Below are positions 52,566 to 61,810 of a stretch of DNA of 64,000 bases, in pieces. The stretch is from Eubacteriaceae bacterium (GTDB lineage: Bacteria; Bacillota; Clostridia; Eubacteriales; Eubacteriaceae): assembly GCA_012522805.1 (NCBI GenBank), contig JAAYJS010000016.1:1-64000 (forward strand), in the 5' to 3' direction. The notes below the pieces were generated by a model that saw only the letters and a program-made list of their open reading frames with translations, was not told the origin of the DNA and made no database searches. Position 1 is the stretch's first letter, and each line of letters opens with the position of its first letter. The position numbers and the translations under genes were made by a program.

Positions 52566-54583
52566 TTGTCATTTTCTCCTTTAGATTTTTCTTTTGCTTC
52601 TGCAGCTTCTTTTTCTTCTTTTATAAAATCATCGATGGCGTTCAGGATCAAGGTCCGTGCTTCGTCTAAATCGTTTATGTCGTCTAATTGTGCACCGGCC
52701 ATGGTCAAGTGACCGCCACCACCTAATTTTTCTAAAATCAATTGTACGTTGACATCGCCGTTGGAACGGGCGGATATTTTGATCACACCTTCGCTTTTAA
52801 GTAAAACAAAGGAAGCTTGAATACCCTTAATATTGATCAGCTCGTCTGCAGCTTGAGCTGCCACAACCCGACCGCCGGCACCATTGTCTTGGAAGGCCGT
52901 TACCGCGATGCGGTTGTGAAGGATTTCTGCTTTCTCGATCACCTTGCTGCGACGAAGGTAAGTGTCCAAATCGTCCTGCAGAAGAACCTTGGCAATCTGC
53001 GTATCGGCTCCTTGTCGTTTTAAGTAGGATGCGGCTTCAAAGGTTCGAACCCCGGTTTTGGTGGTGAACATTTTTGTATCCATGCAAATGCCGGCCAATA
53101 AAGCATTGGCTTCAGTTTCGTTTAGGATGTCCTTATCGTCGAAATACTGAAGCAGTTCCGTTACCAGTTCGCTGGTCGAGGACGCATAGGGTTCCGTATA
53201 ATTGAGAACCGTTTGGGAAATCGTCGTTCCCGAGCGGCGATGATGGTCGATGACAACCACTTTATTGGTGAGTTCTGCCAAATGTGGCGCTGCCAACATT
53301 TCTGTATTTTGTGTATCTACGACAATCAGTAAGGTGTTGCGCCCGATGCGCTCCTCCGCTACCTCCGGTACGATAAAAATATCTTCGTAAAGGTCCGTTT
53401 CTTCAATGTACTGGAGCATCATCTCAATACTGTAATTGACTGCTTCCAAAACATAGTTGACCGGTGTTTCCAGTGCACGACATGCGCCCACTAAGCCCAT
53501 ACCTGCCCCGATACAATCCATATCCGGTGTTTTATGCCCCATGATCAATACATTGTCCGCTTCGCGAATCAATTCTCTTAAGCCGTGAGCTTTAACCCTG
53601 GCCTTGACCTTCGTTCGTTTTTCTGTTGCTTCGGTTTTACCACCATAAAAGAACATCACCTCGTCCTTGCGAACCACAGCTTGGTCACCACCTCGTGCCA
53701 AGGCAATGTCCAAGGCGGCATAGGACAGGTCATTGGATTTGCTGATTCCCGTCACTTCTTCGGAGACACCGATACCGATGCTCAAGGTTACTTGAGATTT
53801 TTCGCCGGCATCGATACTTCTGATATCATCGAGAATTTTAAATTGATCCTTTTCCAAGTCTACCAATTTGTATTTTTCGAAGACCACAATGTAATGGTCT
53901 TTCTCGTATTCTATGAGCAAAGCGTCCAAAGCTTTGGCCCACTCGTTTAATCGAACGTCTATTTTTGAAAGAACCGTTGCCCTCTCGTGGGGTGGCAATT
54001 GCTCAATGATGTCATCGTAATTATCGATGGTCAAATAAGCAAAAACCGGTTCGTTTTGTTTATAAACATCCTGATATTCCTTTTGGCTGGTCACGTCGAA
54101 GAAATACAGGAGCAGCATATCTTGATCGGATTCGGAAATACCGGAAGCTTCTACGATATAGTGGCGATCGTTGTAGGAAGTTTCGCAAGTCTTTCCGACT
54201 AAAACGAGATCTAAATCCAATTCCAATTCTTTGCGCAATAAATCTTTTAAAGGGACGTCGGGGTTTCTTTCTTCTAAAAAATGTTGTTCAAATTGTTGAT
54301 TAAACCACAAAAAATCGCCCTTCAAACCGATTAATGCCAAGGGAACCGATAAACCAAAAATTTTTTTACTACTTGCATCGTCAATATCCTGGTACAGTTT
54401 ATCCATATCTTGGTACTTTTTTTCTACGTCCAACATACGGGAAAAACGGTAAAAGACCAAGGTCAGCGCTGATAACAAAATAAATGTCACGCCGATTAGG
54501 ATCTTACCCTTCACCACAAAAATGAGGGCTTGAACTAGGGATAATAGCAACAATACCAAGTAGATCTTAGAGTGTACTTCCAT
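52562..54583 (-). CDS. gdpP: cyclic-di-AMP phosphodiesterase
   Basis: This 673-residue membrane protein has two N-terminal spans, a PAS-like domain, a degenerate GGDEF domain (about 170-310) and a C-terminal DHH/DHHA1 phosphodiesterase with GHKTPDMDCIGAG, VVDTQ, DHHRR and GGGGHLTMAGAQL. It hydrolyses c-di-AMP, controlling osmolyte and cell-wall functions. It lies between the yybS-type gene and rplI, as in Bacillus. Confidence 0.94.
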   Translation of the reverse strand: MEVHSKIYLVLLLLSLVQALIFVVKGKILIGVTFILLSALTLVFYRFSRMLDVEKKYQDMDKLYQDIDDASSKKIFGLSVPLALIGLKGDFLWFNQQFEQHFLEERNPDVPLKDLLRKELELDLDLVLVGKTCETSYNDRHYIVEASGISESDQDMLLLYFFDVTSQKEYQDVYKQNEPVFAYLTIDNYDDIIEQLPPHERATVLSKIDVRLNEWAKALDALLIEYEKDHYIVVFEKYKLVDLEKDQFKILDDIRSIDAGEKSQVTLSIGIGVSEEVTGISKSNDLSYAALDIALARGGDQAVVRKDEVMFFYGGKTEATEKRTKVKARVKAHGLRELIREADNVLIMGHKTPDMDCIGAGMGLVGACRALETPVNYVLEAVNYSIEMMLQYIEETDLYEDIFIVPEVAEERIGRNTLLIVVDTQNTEMLAAPHLAELTNKVVVIDHHRRSGTTISQTVLNYTEPYASSTSELVTELLQYFDDKDILNETEANALLAGICMDTKMFTTKTGVRTFEAASYLKRQGADTQIAKVLLQDDLDTYLRRSKVIEKAEILHNRIAVTAFQDNGAGGRVVAAQAADELINIKGIQASFVLLKSEGVIKISARSNGDVNVQLILEKLGGGGHLTMAGAQLDDINDLDEARTLILNAIDDFIKEEKEAAEAKEKSKGENDK

Positions 54584-54584
54584 A

Positions 54585-55526
54585 CTATTTCGTTATTCTC
54601 CCTTTCAAATCGATAAAAAAATCAAACATGCCAACCATCGTCAACAAGAGTGTGACGGGCTGAAAAAGAACTGTGGCCACCACCGTCAGTACTTTTAACA
54701 ACATGCTGGGTTTCTTAGTTTTTGTCTCTATTAAATGATAGATAAAGGACAATCCCATGACGCCGTAAATCGTGTACATGATGAGATTAAAAGTCATTTT
54801 ATAGACTTCGCCGATCGGCAACCATCCCACAACAAACAACACGACCACAAAAACCTTTTGGGGCATATCCGCTTTCCAGTAGGACAACGGCAATACCGGC
54901 GCTATGGGCATTCTAAGCCTTTTAAATGTAAAGCCGGTTAAGAGGTTAATCCACCAAGACATCACAAAGGGTAAAATGAGCAACATCGCCGGAATGGTCA
55001 TCGGAATTGTTTTGATAAAGACTTGTGCCGCTTCACCCATCAGGTTTTCTTGTTCCGCATCAAAGACACCTAATTTCTGATAGGTTTCTAAGACCGCATC
55101 CATGGCCACTTTGGCCTCCGATGCAATCATTTCGATATAACGTTGACCGGTGATGATCTCAAACAAACCAATGCCTGCAAAGATTATAAAAACCAAGACC
55201 AACCCAACGGTGATGATGCGACGGGCGGTATTCCAACCCTTGCTCAGACCGTACACCAAAGTGTTGCCGATGGCACAAAAATAAACGCCCAAGCTCAAAG
55301 CAGAGATTGGATTGACAAACAAAAACATAATCAACATGGCGGTTACCCCTGAGATCACAGAGGTCATCAAATTGTGACGCCTGCCCAGCACCACGATGGG
55401 TACCGGTAAAAACAGAGTTAACAACAAGGTCAACGTCATGGAAAACGGAAAATAGATCGATATCAAAGCGATGACGACGACCAACCCGGAGACAATGCCT
55501 CCCTCCGCAACACCTTTTGTTTTCAT
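54585..55526 (-). CDS. YybS-family (DUF2232) membrane protein
   Basis: This 313-residue protein has about eight hydrophobic segments and lies directly before gdpP with a one-base gap, matching the yybS-gdpP order of Firmicutes. Function is not established; DUF2232 resembles transporter membrane domains. GAAAGGAGGGTC precedes the ATG. It is the first gene of a unit that probably runs to dnaB and rsmI. Confidence 0.85.
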   Translation of the reverse strand: MKTKGVAEGGIVSGLVVVIALISIYFPFSMTLTLLLTLFLPVPIVVLGRRHNLMTSVISGVTAMLIMFLFVNPISALSLGVYFCAIGNTLVYGLSKGWNTARRIITVGLVLVFIIFAGIGLFEIITGQRYIEMIASEAKVAMDAVLETYQKLGVFDAEQENLMGEAAQVFIKTIPMTIPAMLLILPFVMSWWINLLTGFTFKRLRMPIAPVLPLSYWKADMPQKVFVVVLFVVGWLPIGEVYKMTFNLIMYTIYGVMGLSFIYHLIETKTKKPSMLLKVLTVVATVLFQPVTLLLTMVGMFDFFIDLKGRITK

Positions 55527-55868
55527 TTGACCCTCCTTTCCTAGCAGTATAGCACCTAAATCTATAAAAGGAATTAACCTTTATTCCACTATATCCACAC
55601 AAAATTCCCTATTTAGAGTCGATCTCCAAATACTGGAATAGTTTGAAACGGTGTAGGAAATTGTATATTCCTACGCTCTTCAGACGCTTTATTTTATCAA
55701 TTAAGCGGACACTTGTCAAAAACTATAGTGTTTGACGTGTTCAAGCCCAATATGACAGGATAAAAAACACACCCTTGCCTTAGTTCATAGAATTGTCGGG
55801 ATTATGATTTAAAATTTAAATCATTTGAGATATACTAAAAGTAACAATAGCATTATGAAAGTTTAAAA
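55527..55868. other. divergent intergenic region
   Basis: This region separates the yybS unit from the plus-strand gene at 55869. It holds the leftward promoter and a small leader hairpin (GTAGGAA / TTCCTAC, about 55653-55674). On the plus strand a TATACT near 55832 may be a -10 without a good -35. No gene is seen. Confidence 0.45.
55691..55719 (-). promoter_or_regulatory. promoter of yybS-gdpP-rplI unit
   Basis: Minus-strand TTGACA (55714-55719), 17-base spacer, TAAAAT (55691-55696), giving a leader of about 155 bases. Confidence 0.78.
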
Positions 55869-56612
55869 ATGAATTTTATTAGAGAATTAAAACATAAAAT
55901 TAAAGAAATACCTTCCCACTACGTGGTGATGGGGGTCATCCTCATTGTCATGTTGGTCATCGGTTCTTTTATATCCCGCACCATTAAGGAAAGAAATCGG
56001 TTGGATAACCATACCTATCAAGATGCTGCAAAGGTTTATGAACAACGCACTTTCGACGAAGCCATTCAACGAGATGGTCATATTTTAGCACAAGGGCTGT
56101 TAAAGGCCATCTCACCGATCAGCGACAAAACCACCGGAGAACAATATTTAATTGCCCAAGTCTTGCTTGAAAAATATAAAGTACCTGAAAAGTTTGCCGA
56201 CGGGAGCGATGCCTATTACGAAGACTTGAGGAATAAGAAAGAGGGAACTTGGCACGAAATCAGCCGTGAGGACCATACTTCAAAGTACTTGGAATTTATG
56301 GGGCATCATTTCTTATTGGAGGATTTGCATCTCGCCACAAAGAAGACCATGAGGGATATCGATGAATATACCCGAGAAACTTTTTCTTATCTTCCCGCCA
56401 CGGTACAAGGCACCCTCTATTTGGAAATCCGAGATGGGGAAATTAAAACCATGGTCTTTAACAGCGAACAAACCATCGAGGATTTGTCCCAAGGGACAAA
56501 TCCCAACAAAGGTGTTCTGGGATTTTGGATTTTTTGGTGGGTGTTGATCGCAGCTTTATTATCCGCAGTATTTTTCTTCCACCACCGCATTCGTAGCTTC
56601 ATCGAAAAATAA
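55869..56612 (+). CDS. unknown membrane protein with extracytoplasmic domain
   Basis: I do not recognise this 247-residue protein. One hydrophobic segment near the N-terminus (about 20-37) and one near the C-terminus (about 218-238) flank a soluble domain of ~180 residues, which likely lies outside. The ribosome site is weak. It is followed ten bases later by a lipoprotein gene, so the two may work together at the cell surface. Confidence 0.65.
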   Translation: MNFIRELKHKIKEIPSHYVVMGVILIVMLVIGSFISRTIKERNRLDNHTYQDAAKVYEQRTFDEAIQRDGHILAQGLLKAISPISDKTTGEQYLIAQVLLEKYKVPEKFADGSDAYYEDLRNKKEGTWHEISREDHTSKYLEFMGHHFLLEDLHLATKKTMRDIDEYTRETFSYLPATVQGTLYLEIRDGEIKTMVFNSEQTIEDLSQGTNPNKGVLGFWIFWWVLIAALLSAVFFFHHRIRSFIEK

Positions 56613-56622
56613 GAGGAACACT

Positions 56623-57225
56623 ATGAGAAGTCAAATGTACAAAGGCATTGCCATATTGTTGACGCTCCTTTGCTTGTTGGGTACCGGCTGTCAAGGAGCA
56701 CCCATGCACAAGAGTAACACCCCCACCGACGTGGTTCGCTCTTTTCTCATCGCCGTTAAAAATCGACGTTTTGAGGAAGCGGATACCTATCTGCTCGGCC
56801 ATCAAGACAGCTATCTGCTGTTATCTGCTCAAGGTATTTTCAAAGAAACACAGGATTTTCATTTTTCTGAAGACACCCTAAAAAAACTCGATGAAAGCTT
56901 TGCCGATTATATCTTCAGCCTTCAAGCTGAAACGATACAAGATCAAAGCGCTACCGTTTATGTTTCCATTAACAGTTATGATATGAAACACACCTTTGAC
57001 CTAGTCAAATCTAAAATATTTGACGATGCAAAAGAAGCCGACACCCCCCTAGATGCGATCACTTTGGATACCCAAGTTGATCCCGTCTTGAATAAACTGC
57101 TAAAAAATGGTGACCATCAACGCATGAATACCGGGCTGAGGGTTTACTTGGTCAAAAAAGACCACCGTTGGCTCATCGACAACAACAGCAACCAAGGGTT
57201 CTTCAACGCTTTAATCGGCAAGTGA
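56623..57225 (+). CDS. unknown lipoprotein
   Basis: This 200-residue protein has a lipoprotein signal ending in LGTGC near residue 24. The mature part begins with a segment like DUF4878/NTF2-type domains (TDVVRSFLIAVKNRRFEEADTYLL). AGAGGAACACT precedes the ATG. It is the second gene of a two-gene unit that ends at a terminator. Confidence 0.75.
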   Translation: MRSQMYKGIAILLTLLCLLGTGCQGAPMHKSNTPTDVVRSFLIAVKNRRFEEADTYLLGHQDSYLLLSAQGIFKETQDFHFSEDTLKKLDESFADYIFSLQAETIQDQSATVYVSINSYDMKHTFDLVKSKIFDDAKEADTPLDAITLDTQVDPVLNKLLKNGDHQRMNTGLRVYLVKKDHRWLIDNNSNQGFFNALIGK

Positions 57226-57253
57226 TTTTTCTTGAACAACTCACGTACATAAA

Positions 57254-57285
57254 AAAAGCCTCGATCATTCGAGGCTTTTGTTTGT
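57254..57285. terminator. terminator shared by lipoprotein gene and metF
   Basis: AAAAGCCTCGA (57254-57264) / TCGAGGCTTTT (57269-57279) with loop TCAT. It lies between converging genes. Confidence 0.88.
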
Positions 57286-57300
57286 TTCTAGATTTTTTTA

Positions 57301-58167
57301 TTATTTAGCCAATGCAAATCCGGCTTGTTTCAATATTTCCGTCACATCTTCCCATTTATTGAGAGCATAAATGTGCAAGCCATCGATACCGGCATTCATG
57401 TATTGATAAATCTGATTGACGGTATAATCGATTCCGGCTTTTTTAAAGTCTTCAGGGTTGTCACCGTAACGTCCGATGATTTCCGCTAAATCTTTAGGAA
57501 TGGAGCTACCATTCATCAGAGCCATGCGGATGGTAGGATCTTTTGCCAGTACCGGCATCACGCCGACATCGATGGGTAAATAAACCCCGGCAGAGCGAAT
57601 TTTATCCACCCATTCAATATAGTTATCTACATCGTGGCACAATTGCGTCATGATGAAATCGCCACCGGCATCTTGTTTCATGCGAAGATGGGCAATATCT
57701 TTTTCAAGGCTCGATGCTTGAACGTGTTTTTCCGGGCTACCGGCAACGGCAATTGTAAATTCCGGAAAATTTTCCTTGATAAATGCTACCAGCTCGTTGG
57801 CAAAATCAAAATCGCCTCCCGTTTGGGTTGCACCCGGTGGGTAATCCCCTCTTAAGGCTAAAATATGATCGACACCCGCTGCTAAATAATTTCTTAATTC
57901 TTCGGAGATGATTTCTTTTGTATTGCCAATACAGGTGTAATGCGTCACGGGAATCGCTTTTCCACTGTTTTGAATCGCGGTAACAATTTCCAAGTTACGT
58001 CCCGCATTCGTTCCGCCCGCGCCGTAGGTACAGCTGACGAAGTCCGGATTGAATTTGTACAAATGCTCCAATGTTTCCAAGAGTGGTTCGACGGGTTGCT
58101 CCATCTTCGGTGGGAATACCTCAAACGATAGAGTCATTCTGTTATCCATGATATCTGTAATTTTCAT
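57301..58167 (-). CDS. metF: methylenetetrahydrofolate reductase
   Basis: This 288-residue FAD TIM barrel has the FEVFPPK N-terminal motif, the THYTCIGN and LALRGDYPPG segments and DFIMTQLCHDVDNY. It reduces methylene-THF to methyl-THF or, in methyl-group users, runs the reverse way. ATG 58167 is most likely; TTG 58179 lies inside a hairpin. The best ribosome site, AAGGAGG, is 30 bases before the ATG with that hairpin between. Relevant to the corrinoid system as the folate methyl branch. Confidence 0.93.
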   Translation of the reverse strand: MKITDIMDNRMTLSFEVFPPKMEQPVEPLLETLEHLYKFNPDFVSCTYGAGGTNAGRNLEIVTAIQNSGKAIPVTHYTCIGNTKEIISEELRNYLAAGVDHILALRGDYPPGATQTGGDFDFANELVAFIKENFPEFTIAVAGSPEKHVQASSLEKDIAHLRMKQDAGGDFIMTQLCHDVDNYIEWVDKIRSAGVYLPIDVGVMPVLAKDPTIRMALMNGSSIPKDLAEIIGRYGDNPEDFKKAGIDYTVNQIYQYMNAGIDGLHIYALNKWEDVTEILKQAGFALAK

Positions 58168-58177
58168 TGTCTCAAAC

Positions 58178-58204
58178 AAAGAACGCGAGTTCTTTATCCT
58201 CCTT
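58178..58204 (-). promoter_or_regulatory. ribosome site plus hairpin before metF
   Basis: AAGGAGG (minus, 58198-58204) is followed by AAAGAAC / GTTCTTT hairpin (58178-58195, four-base loop), then ten bases to the ATG. The stem would bring the distant ribosome site near the start. Confidence 0.5.
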
Positions 58205-58523
58205 AATGTTTTTTTTAATGTATCATAACATTCTTAGCTTTGGCTTATAAAATAGAAAAAAAGTTCAAAAATCCGATTTTTTGAATAAATTTTTCCATCA
58301 ACTGCAGCGACTTTTAAAACCGCGTTATTTGGTCTTGTAGCGCTTTGCTTCTCTCCGACAAAGTCCTTCAGGGCAGTTGCTGATCGTTTGTATACACGAG
58401 AATGTGCTTATGGGAGGGTTTGCCCCTTGCATGATCGACATTATCGCTACCTGAACTGTATCTCAACCGAACTTTCGTTACGTTATATTGTCCAATAAAA
58501 ATAATAATATCCTATTGATAAGG
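58205..58523. other. gap, no gene recognised
   Basis: About 320 bases between metF and the AI-2E-family gene on the same strand. A minus-strand TATGAT near 58218 may be the -10 of metF. The middle (58300-58450) is of higher complexity with possible stems (GGGCAGTTGC, GAGGGTTTGCCCC); I recognise no RNA family. Confidence 0.4.
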
Positions 58524-59693
58524 CTAAACATACTTTTTCGCATCAACCTTTTCCTGTAAAGCGTTGGCTTTTTCCTCTTCTTGAAGGGTCTTCTTGACCA
58601 GGAATTTATAGATGGTCGCAACGAGTGGAACCCCCAACAAGGTACCGCTGATCCCGAAAAGGGAACCCCCGACGACAACGGCAGCCATCACCCAAATGCC
58701 GGGTAAGCCGATTTTATCTCCCACCACCTTCGGGTAAATTAAACTACCCTCCAACTGCTGTAAAACAATTAAAAATATAACGAACAAACCACCTTGAACA
58801 GGGTTTTCCGATCCGATCATAATCAAACCGAAGGCACCACCGAGGTAAGCCCCGACAATGGGGATCAATGCGGTCAACCCTATAAAAGAACCGATCATGA
58901 GGGCGTAGGGAAAACGAAAAATGTACAATCCCACAGTACATAAGACGCCTAAAATAACGGCTTCGATCAATTGGCCGACAAAAAAATCAGAGAAGGTATC
59001 ATTTACGACCCGTAAAATACGATACAACTTGTTTTTTCTGGTGGGATTGATCAGCCAATTGAGCAATCTGTCCATTTGATTCTTTAAATCTTTCTTCCCT
59101 AGAACGATGTAAATAGAAAAGATAAAGGCAAACACCAAACTGAAGATATTGGAAAGCGTGGCCCCTAAAAAGTTTGCGGCACCACCTGCCCAATTGGTAA
59201 AGGCTGCGGTCAGTTCTTTAGGTATGCTCTCATCACTGGGAACACTTTGAGCAATCCGTGTCTGTATTTCCGGATATTCTTTCAGAACACGTTCCATTCC
59301 TTTGAGGATCAGTTCATAGGCTTCCGGTAATTTTCCGATAAAAACCGTCATAGACTCAACAACTTGAGGTACAATGAGATTGAGTATTGTCACAACGACA
59401 CCAATGCTGATGATCAATGCCAAAGCAAAGCTCAGCTCATGTTTGTATTTCTTGACGACAGGCTGCTGTACTTTTTCAAAAAGCTTTCTCTCAAAAAAAT
59501 CTGTGGGAATATCCAATACAAAGGCAATGATTGCACCTAAAAGCAAGGGATAAAGCGCTTTTGAAATCCGCGACAAGACTACTCGCACCGTCGAAAAGTT
59601 CATAACAAAGAGTAGAACGATTCCTGCTAAAAGAATCAAGTATTCTGTCCGATATCGCCTTTTGATGGGGGTATTTTCCGAGTCTTTATTCAT
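58524..59693 (-). CDS. AI-2E-family permease
   Basis: This 389-residue membrane protein of PF01594 has about eight spans, a large central soluble loop (about 120-215) and the conserved segment LIGSFIGLTALIPIVGAYLGGAFG near the C-terminal half. Members include autoinducer-2 exporter TqsA and Na+/H+ antiporters, so function is open. GAAAGGATTG precedes the ATG. Two dyads precede the gene. Confidence 0.87.
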   Translation of the reverse strand: MNKDSENTPIKRRYRTEYLILLAGIVLLFVMNFSTVRVVLSRISKALYPLLLGAIIAFVLDIPTDFFERKLFEKVQQPVVKKYKHELSFALALIISIGVVVTILNLIVPQVVESMTVFIGKLPEAYELILKGMERVLKEYPEIQTRIAQSVPSDESIPKELTAAFTNWAGGAANFLGATLSNIFSLVFAFIFSIYIVLGKKDLKNQMDRLLNWLINPTRKNKLYRILRVVNDTFSDFFVGQLIEAVILGVLCTVGLYIFRFPYALMIGSFIGLTALIPIVGAYLGGAFGLIMIGSENPVQGGLFVIFLIVLQQLEGSLIYPKVVGDKIGLPGIWVMAAVVVGGSLFGISGTLLGVPLVATIYKFLVKKTLQEEEKANALQEKVDAKKYV

Positions 59694-59723
59694 AACAATC
59701 CTTTCATTAGCGAATTTTTCTCA

Positions 59724-59751
59724 TATCGTCGGTAATCAAAATACGACGATA
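59724..59751. promoter_or_regulatory. dyad TATCGTCG-N12-CGACGATA upstream of AI-2E gene
   Basis: Perfect 8-base arms, within 30-60 bases upstream of the gene start. Paired with another dyad at 59760-59785; candidate operator. Confidence 0.45.
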
Positions 59752-59759
59752 CGGTATTA

Positions 59760-59785
59760 GTTTACCACAGAAAGATTTGGTAAAC
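59760..59785. promoter_or_regulatory. dyad GTTTACC-N12-GGTAAAC upstream of AI-2E gene
   Basis: Perfect 7-base arms with the same 12-base spacer as its neighbour at 59724-59751. A minus-strand TAATAC lies between the two and may be part of the -10. Confidence 0.45.
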
Positions 59786-59900
59786 ATAAAAGGTGTTTTT
59801 TTAGTGACTCTTTTCGATGCTCTGTTGAAAGAAAGCTCTATTCAACGAAACCATCGCCGACCTTTAATTTTTATATTCAATAACAAGATCGACAAATACA

Positions 59901-59936
59901 AAAGACACCTTGAAGCTTAGGTTTCAAGGTGTCTTT
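59901..59936 (-). terminator. terminator of left methyltransferase copy
   Basis: AAAGACACCTTGAA / TTCAAGGTGTCTTT perfect arms. A near-identical hairpin occurs at 61708-61743 after the right copy. Confidence 0.85.
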
Positions 59937-60004
59937 GTCAATATCTATACGCTATTGATATGCGGAGAACAGAATTCTCGATCCTTTGTTCCGCTTTCGT
60001 AGAA

Positions 60005-61405
60005 TTACATCAACAGTAACAAGTAGTAGCTGAGCATTTTTTTCATGTAGGACATCATATCGGCTTTTGCGGAGTCCGGTACCAATGGGTTTTCTTCTTT
60101 AAAGATACCGAAGTCGAACATGTAACCGTCGGAGTAATCCAATTCGATGCTGTTATCGACGGCAAAGTTTTCAGAGTTGAGCAATTGTCCGTTAGCTTTC
60201 TCCCCTGCGTTGTCGTAAACGCCGTATTCTCTAACCGTGTCGCAAATCGCAAACCAGTTTTCTAGGTTAACATCTTGCATGGACATGGGCGACTTATCGA
60301 AGTTAAAGATATAGTTGCCGCCCGGCATCATGATGTCTAAAAACTTTTTAGTTTCATCGATACATTCTTGCTTGGTTGCTTGCTTCATAATTGTTACAGG
60401 GAACATACCGTAAAGGATAAATTTATCTCCCAGTTTTTCCTTAACCAGTTTAGGGTCGCCCTTTTCCATCCAAAGGACAGAGCCGGCGGGGAAGGTATCG
60501 TGTACGATATCCAAGTAGCGATCCCAATCGTTTTCCAGGAAGGGGTTAGAACGAACGCCTCTGGCGGCATATTGTTCCATCATCTTTTGGAAGCTCGGCA
60601 ACCAAATTTCTAGAAAATCCTTCTCTCTCATATAGGTCGGCATGTGAAGTGGTATAAAGGTTGAGCCTAATGGATGGGGCTCAGCGGGCATACCCATTTC
60701 AAAGAGTAAAGGTAACAGGGCATCGCAAGCTTCAATGCATTTGTTGCGGTGACGGCGCACGTCCATCATGGAGCCCGAGAAACTTCTGAGTTGATCGGCT
60801 AAAAAATCGAAGGGTGCTTCGGTAAAGCCCATTCCGGTCGGTGGCGCTCCGGGATAAAATCCACCCTTTTCCATTATCTCTAAATGAGCAGGCAAGGTTT
60901 GTTCGACGGCTGTTTGCAAGAAGTCATTGGCCATTTGCATGTTACGAACGGTTTCAACGGGTTTTGACCAATCGATCCCTTTGTATTGGCGTGGTATAAC
61001 CGTATCCACTAAAAATTTGTAGGGTCTTTGGATGAGCTCATCGTACTCGTCATCGTACATAGCGGTGACTTCCGGGTGTTGCACTACCCCGTTATTGCCT
61101 AAAACAAAGGATTGGGATTTTAAAAGTTGAAAGAACCCAACGGGGCGATCCATGACTTGATTGGCGGGCATATAAGGTCCGACGTCGGTGTTTAATTTAG
61201 ATGAAAGCTCTAAGGCTGCATCGTGGATGAGATCTAAATGGTACTGAAACTCAAAAATGTCCACCCCTGCGTATTCGGCAATTAAATATTTCAGCAAGTT
61301 ACAGGCAATCGGTACCCTTTCCGGGATAACATTATTGTGTATATCCGAATACATTTGAATTCTTTTTTCACGTAAGCTGGCGGCTTCTTCTGGTGTTGGC
61401 CACAT
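60005..61405 (-). CDS. UroD-fold methyltransferase, left tandem copy
   Basis: This 466-residue TIM-barrel protein is of the UroD/MtaA superfamily, very similar along its whole length to the gene at 61811 and more distantly to the one at 23357. Shared blocks are FDFLADQLRSFSGSMMDVRRH, PLHMPTYMREKDF and LENDW. Instead of HxC, Glu291 and Glu314 are conserved. A C-terminal extension of ~60 residues, absent from the 382-residue relative, ends in a hydrophobic YYLLLLM. The ATG at 61405 follows GAGGAGG. It has its own promoter and terminator. Methyl transfer to a corrinoid protein is inferred from family. Confidence 0.82.
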   Translation of the reverse strand: MWPTPEEAASLREKRIQMYSDIHNNVIPERVPIACNLLKYLIAEYAGVDIFEFQYHLDLIHDAALELSSKLNTDVGPYMPANQVMDRPVGFFQLLKSQSFVLGNNGVVQHPEVTAMYDDEYDELIQRPYKFLVDTVIPRQYKGIDWSKPVETVRNMQMANDFLQTAVEQTLPAHLEIMEKGGFYPGAPPTGMGFTEAPFDFLADQLRSFSGSMMDVRRHRNKCIEACDALLPLLFEMGMPAEPHPLGSTFIPLHMPTYMREKDFLEIWLPSFQKMMEQYAARGVRSNPFLENDWDRYLDIVHDTFPAGSVLWMEKGDPKLVKEKLGDKFILYGMFPVTIMKQATKQECIDETKKFLDIMMPGGNYIFNFDKSPMSMQDVNLENWFAICDTVREYGVYDNAGEKANGQLLNSENFAVDNSIELDYSDGYMFDFGIFKEENPLVPDSAKADMMSYMKKMLSYYLLLLM

Positions 61406-61445
61406 ATCATTACCTCCTCTAATAATTTTTTGTAAACCATATCTC

Positions 61446-61474
61446 ATTATAAGGTTTTATAGTTGGCTTTTCAA
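61446..61474 (-). promoter_or_regulatory. promoter of left methyltransferase copy
   Basis: Minus-strand TTGAAA (61469-61474), 17-base spacer, TATAAT (61446-61451), about 40 bases before the ATG. Confidence 0.8.
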
Positions 61475-61707
61475 GTTTTTTTCGTATTTATGTATATGTT
61501 TATTAATTATAGGGGCTTTTTAGGGTGTTTATTTGTTTATAATTAATTTTATTTATTATTTTACAGTTTATCGGTTCAGCGATACATGGCAATCATCCTT
61601 AAAAAGCCTTTGTCTTCTTCTATACATGCCATGTTCTACAGGGATTTTTATAACTACCCACATGCTCTCCTAATACAAAAGCTTTCAATACAAGATCGAC
61701 AAATACA

Positions 61708-61743
61708 AAAGACACCTTGAAACTCAAGCTTCAAGATGTCTTT
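61708..61743 (-). terminator. terminator of right methyltransferase copy
   Basis: AAAGACACCTTGAA / TTCAAGATGTCTTT hairpin with one G-U position. Homologous to the hairpin at 59901-59936. Confidence 0.82.
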
Positions 61744-61810
61744 GTACATATTTATATAATCTTATTAGCGGAGATCAGAAATCTCCTATCCTTCTCTTGC
61801 TTTCCGGAAC

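Larger units (their letters stand above)
59889..61430 (-). repeat. tandem duplication unit, left copy
   Basis: Contains the 466-codon methyltransferase gene, its downstream terminator and its upstream ribosome-site region. It matches the right copy at about 61691-63236; corresponding points are ~1,806 bases apart. Edges are approximate. Confidence 0.8.

Noticed and set aside
58300-58450. 6S RNA or other housekeeping RNA in the metF/AI-2E gap
   Set aside because: Some stems can be drawn but I could not match a known family, nor find a good promoter and terminator pair.
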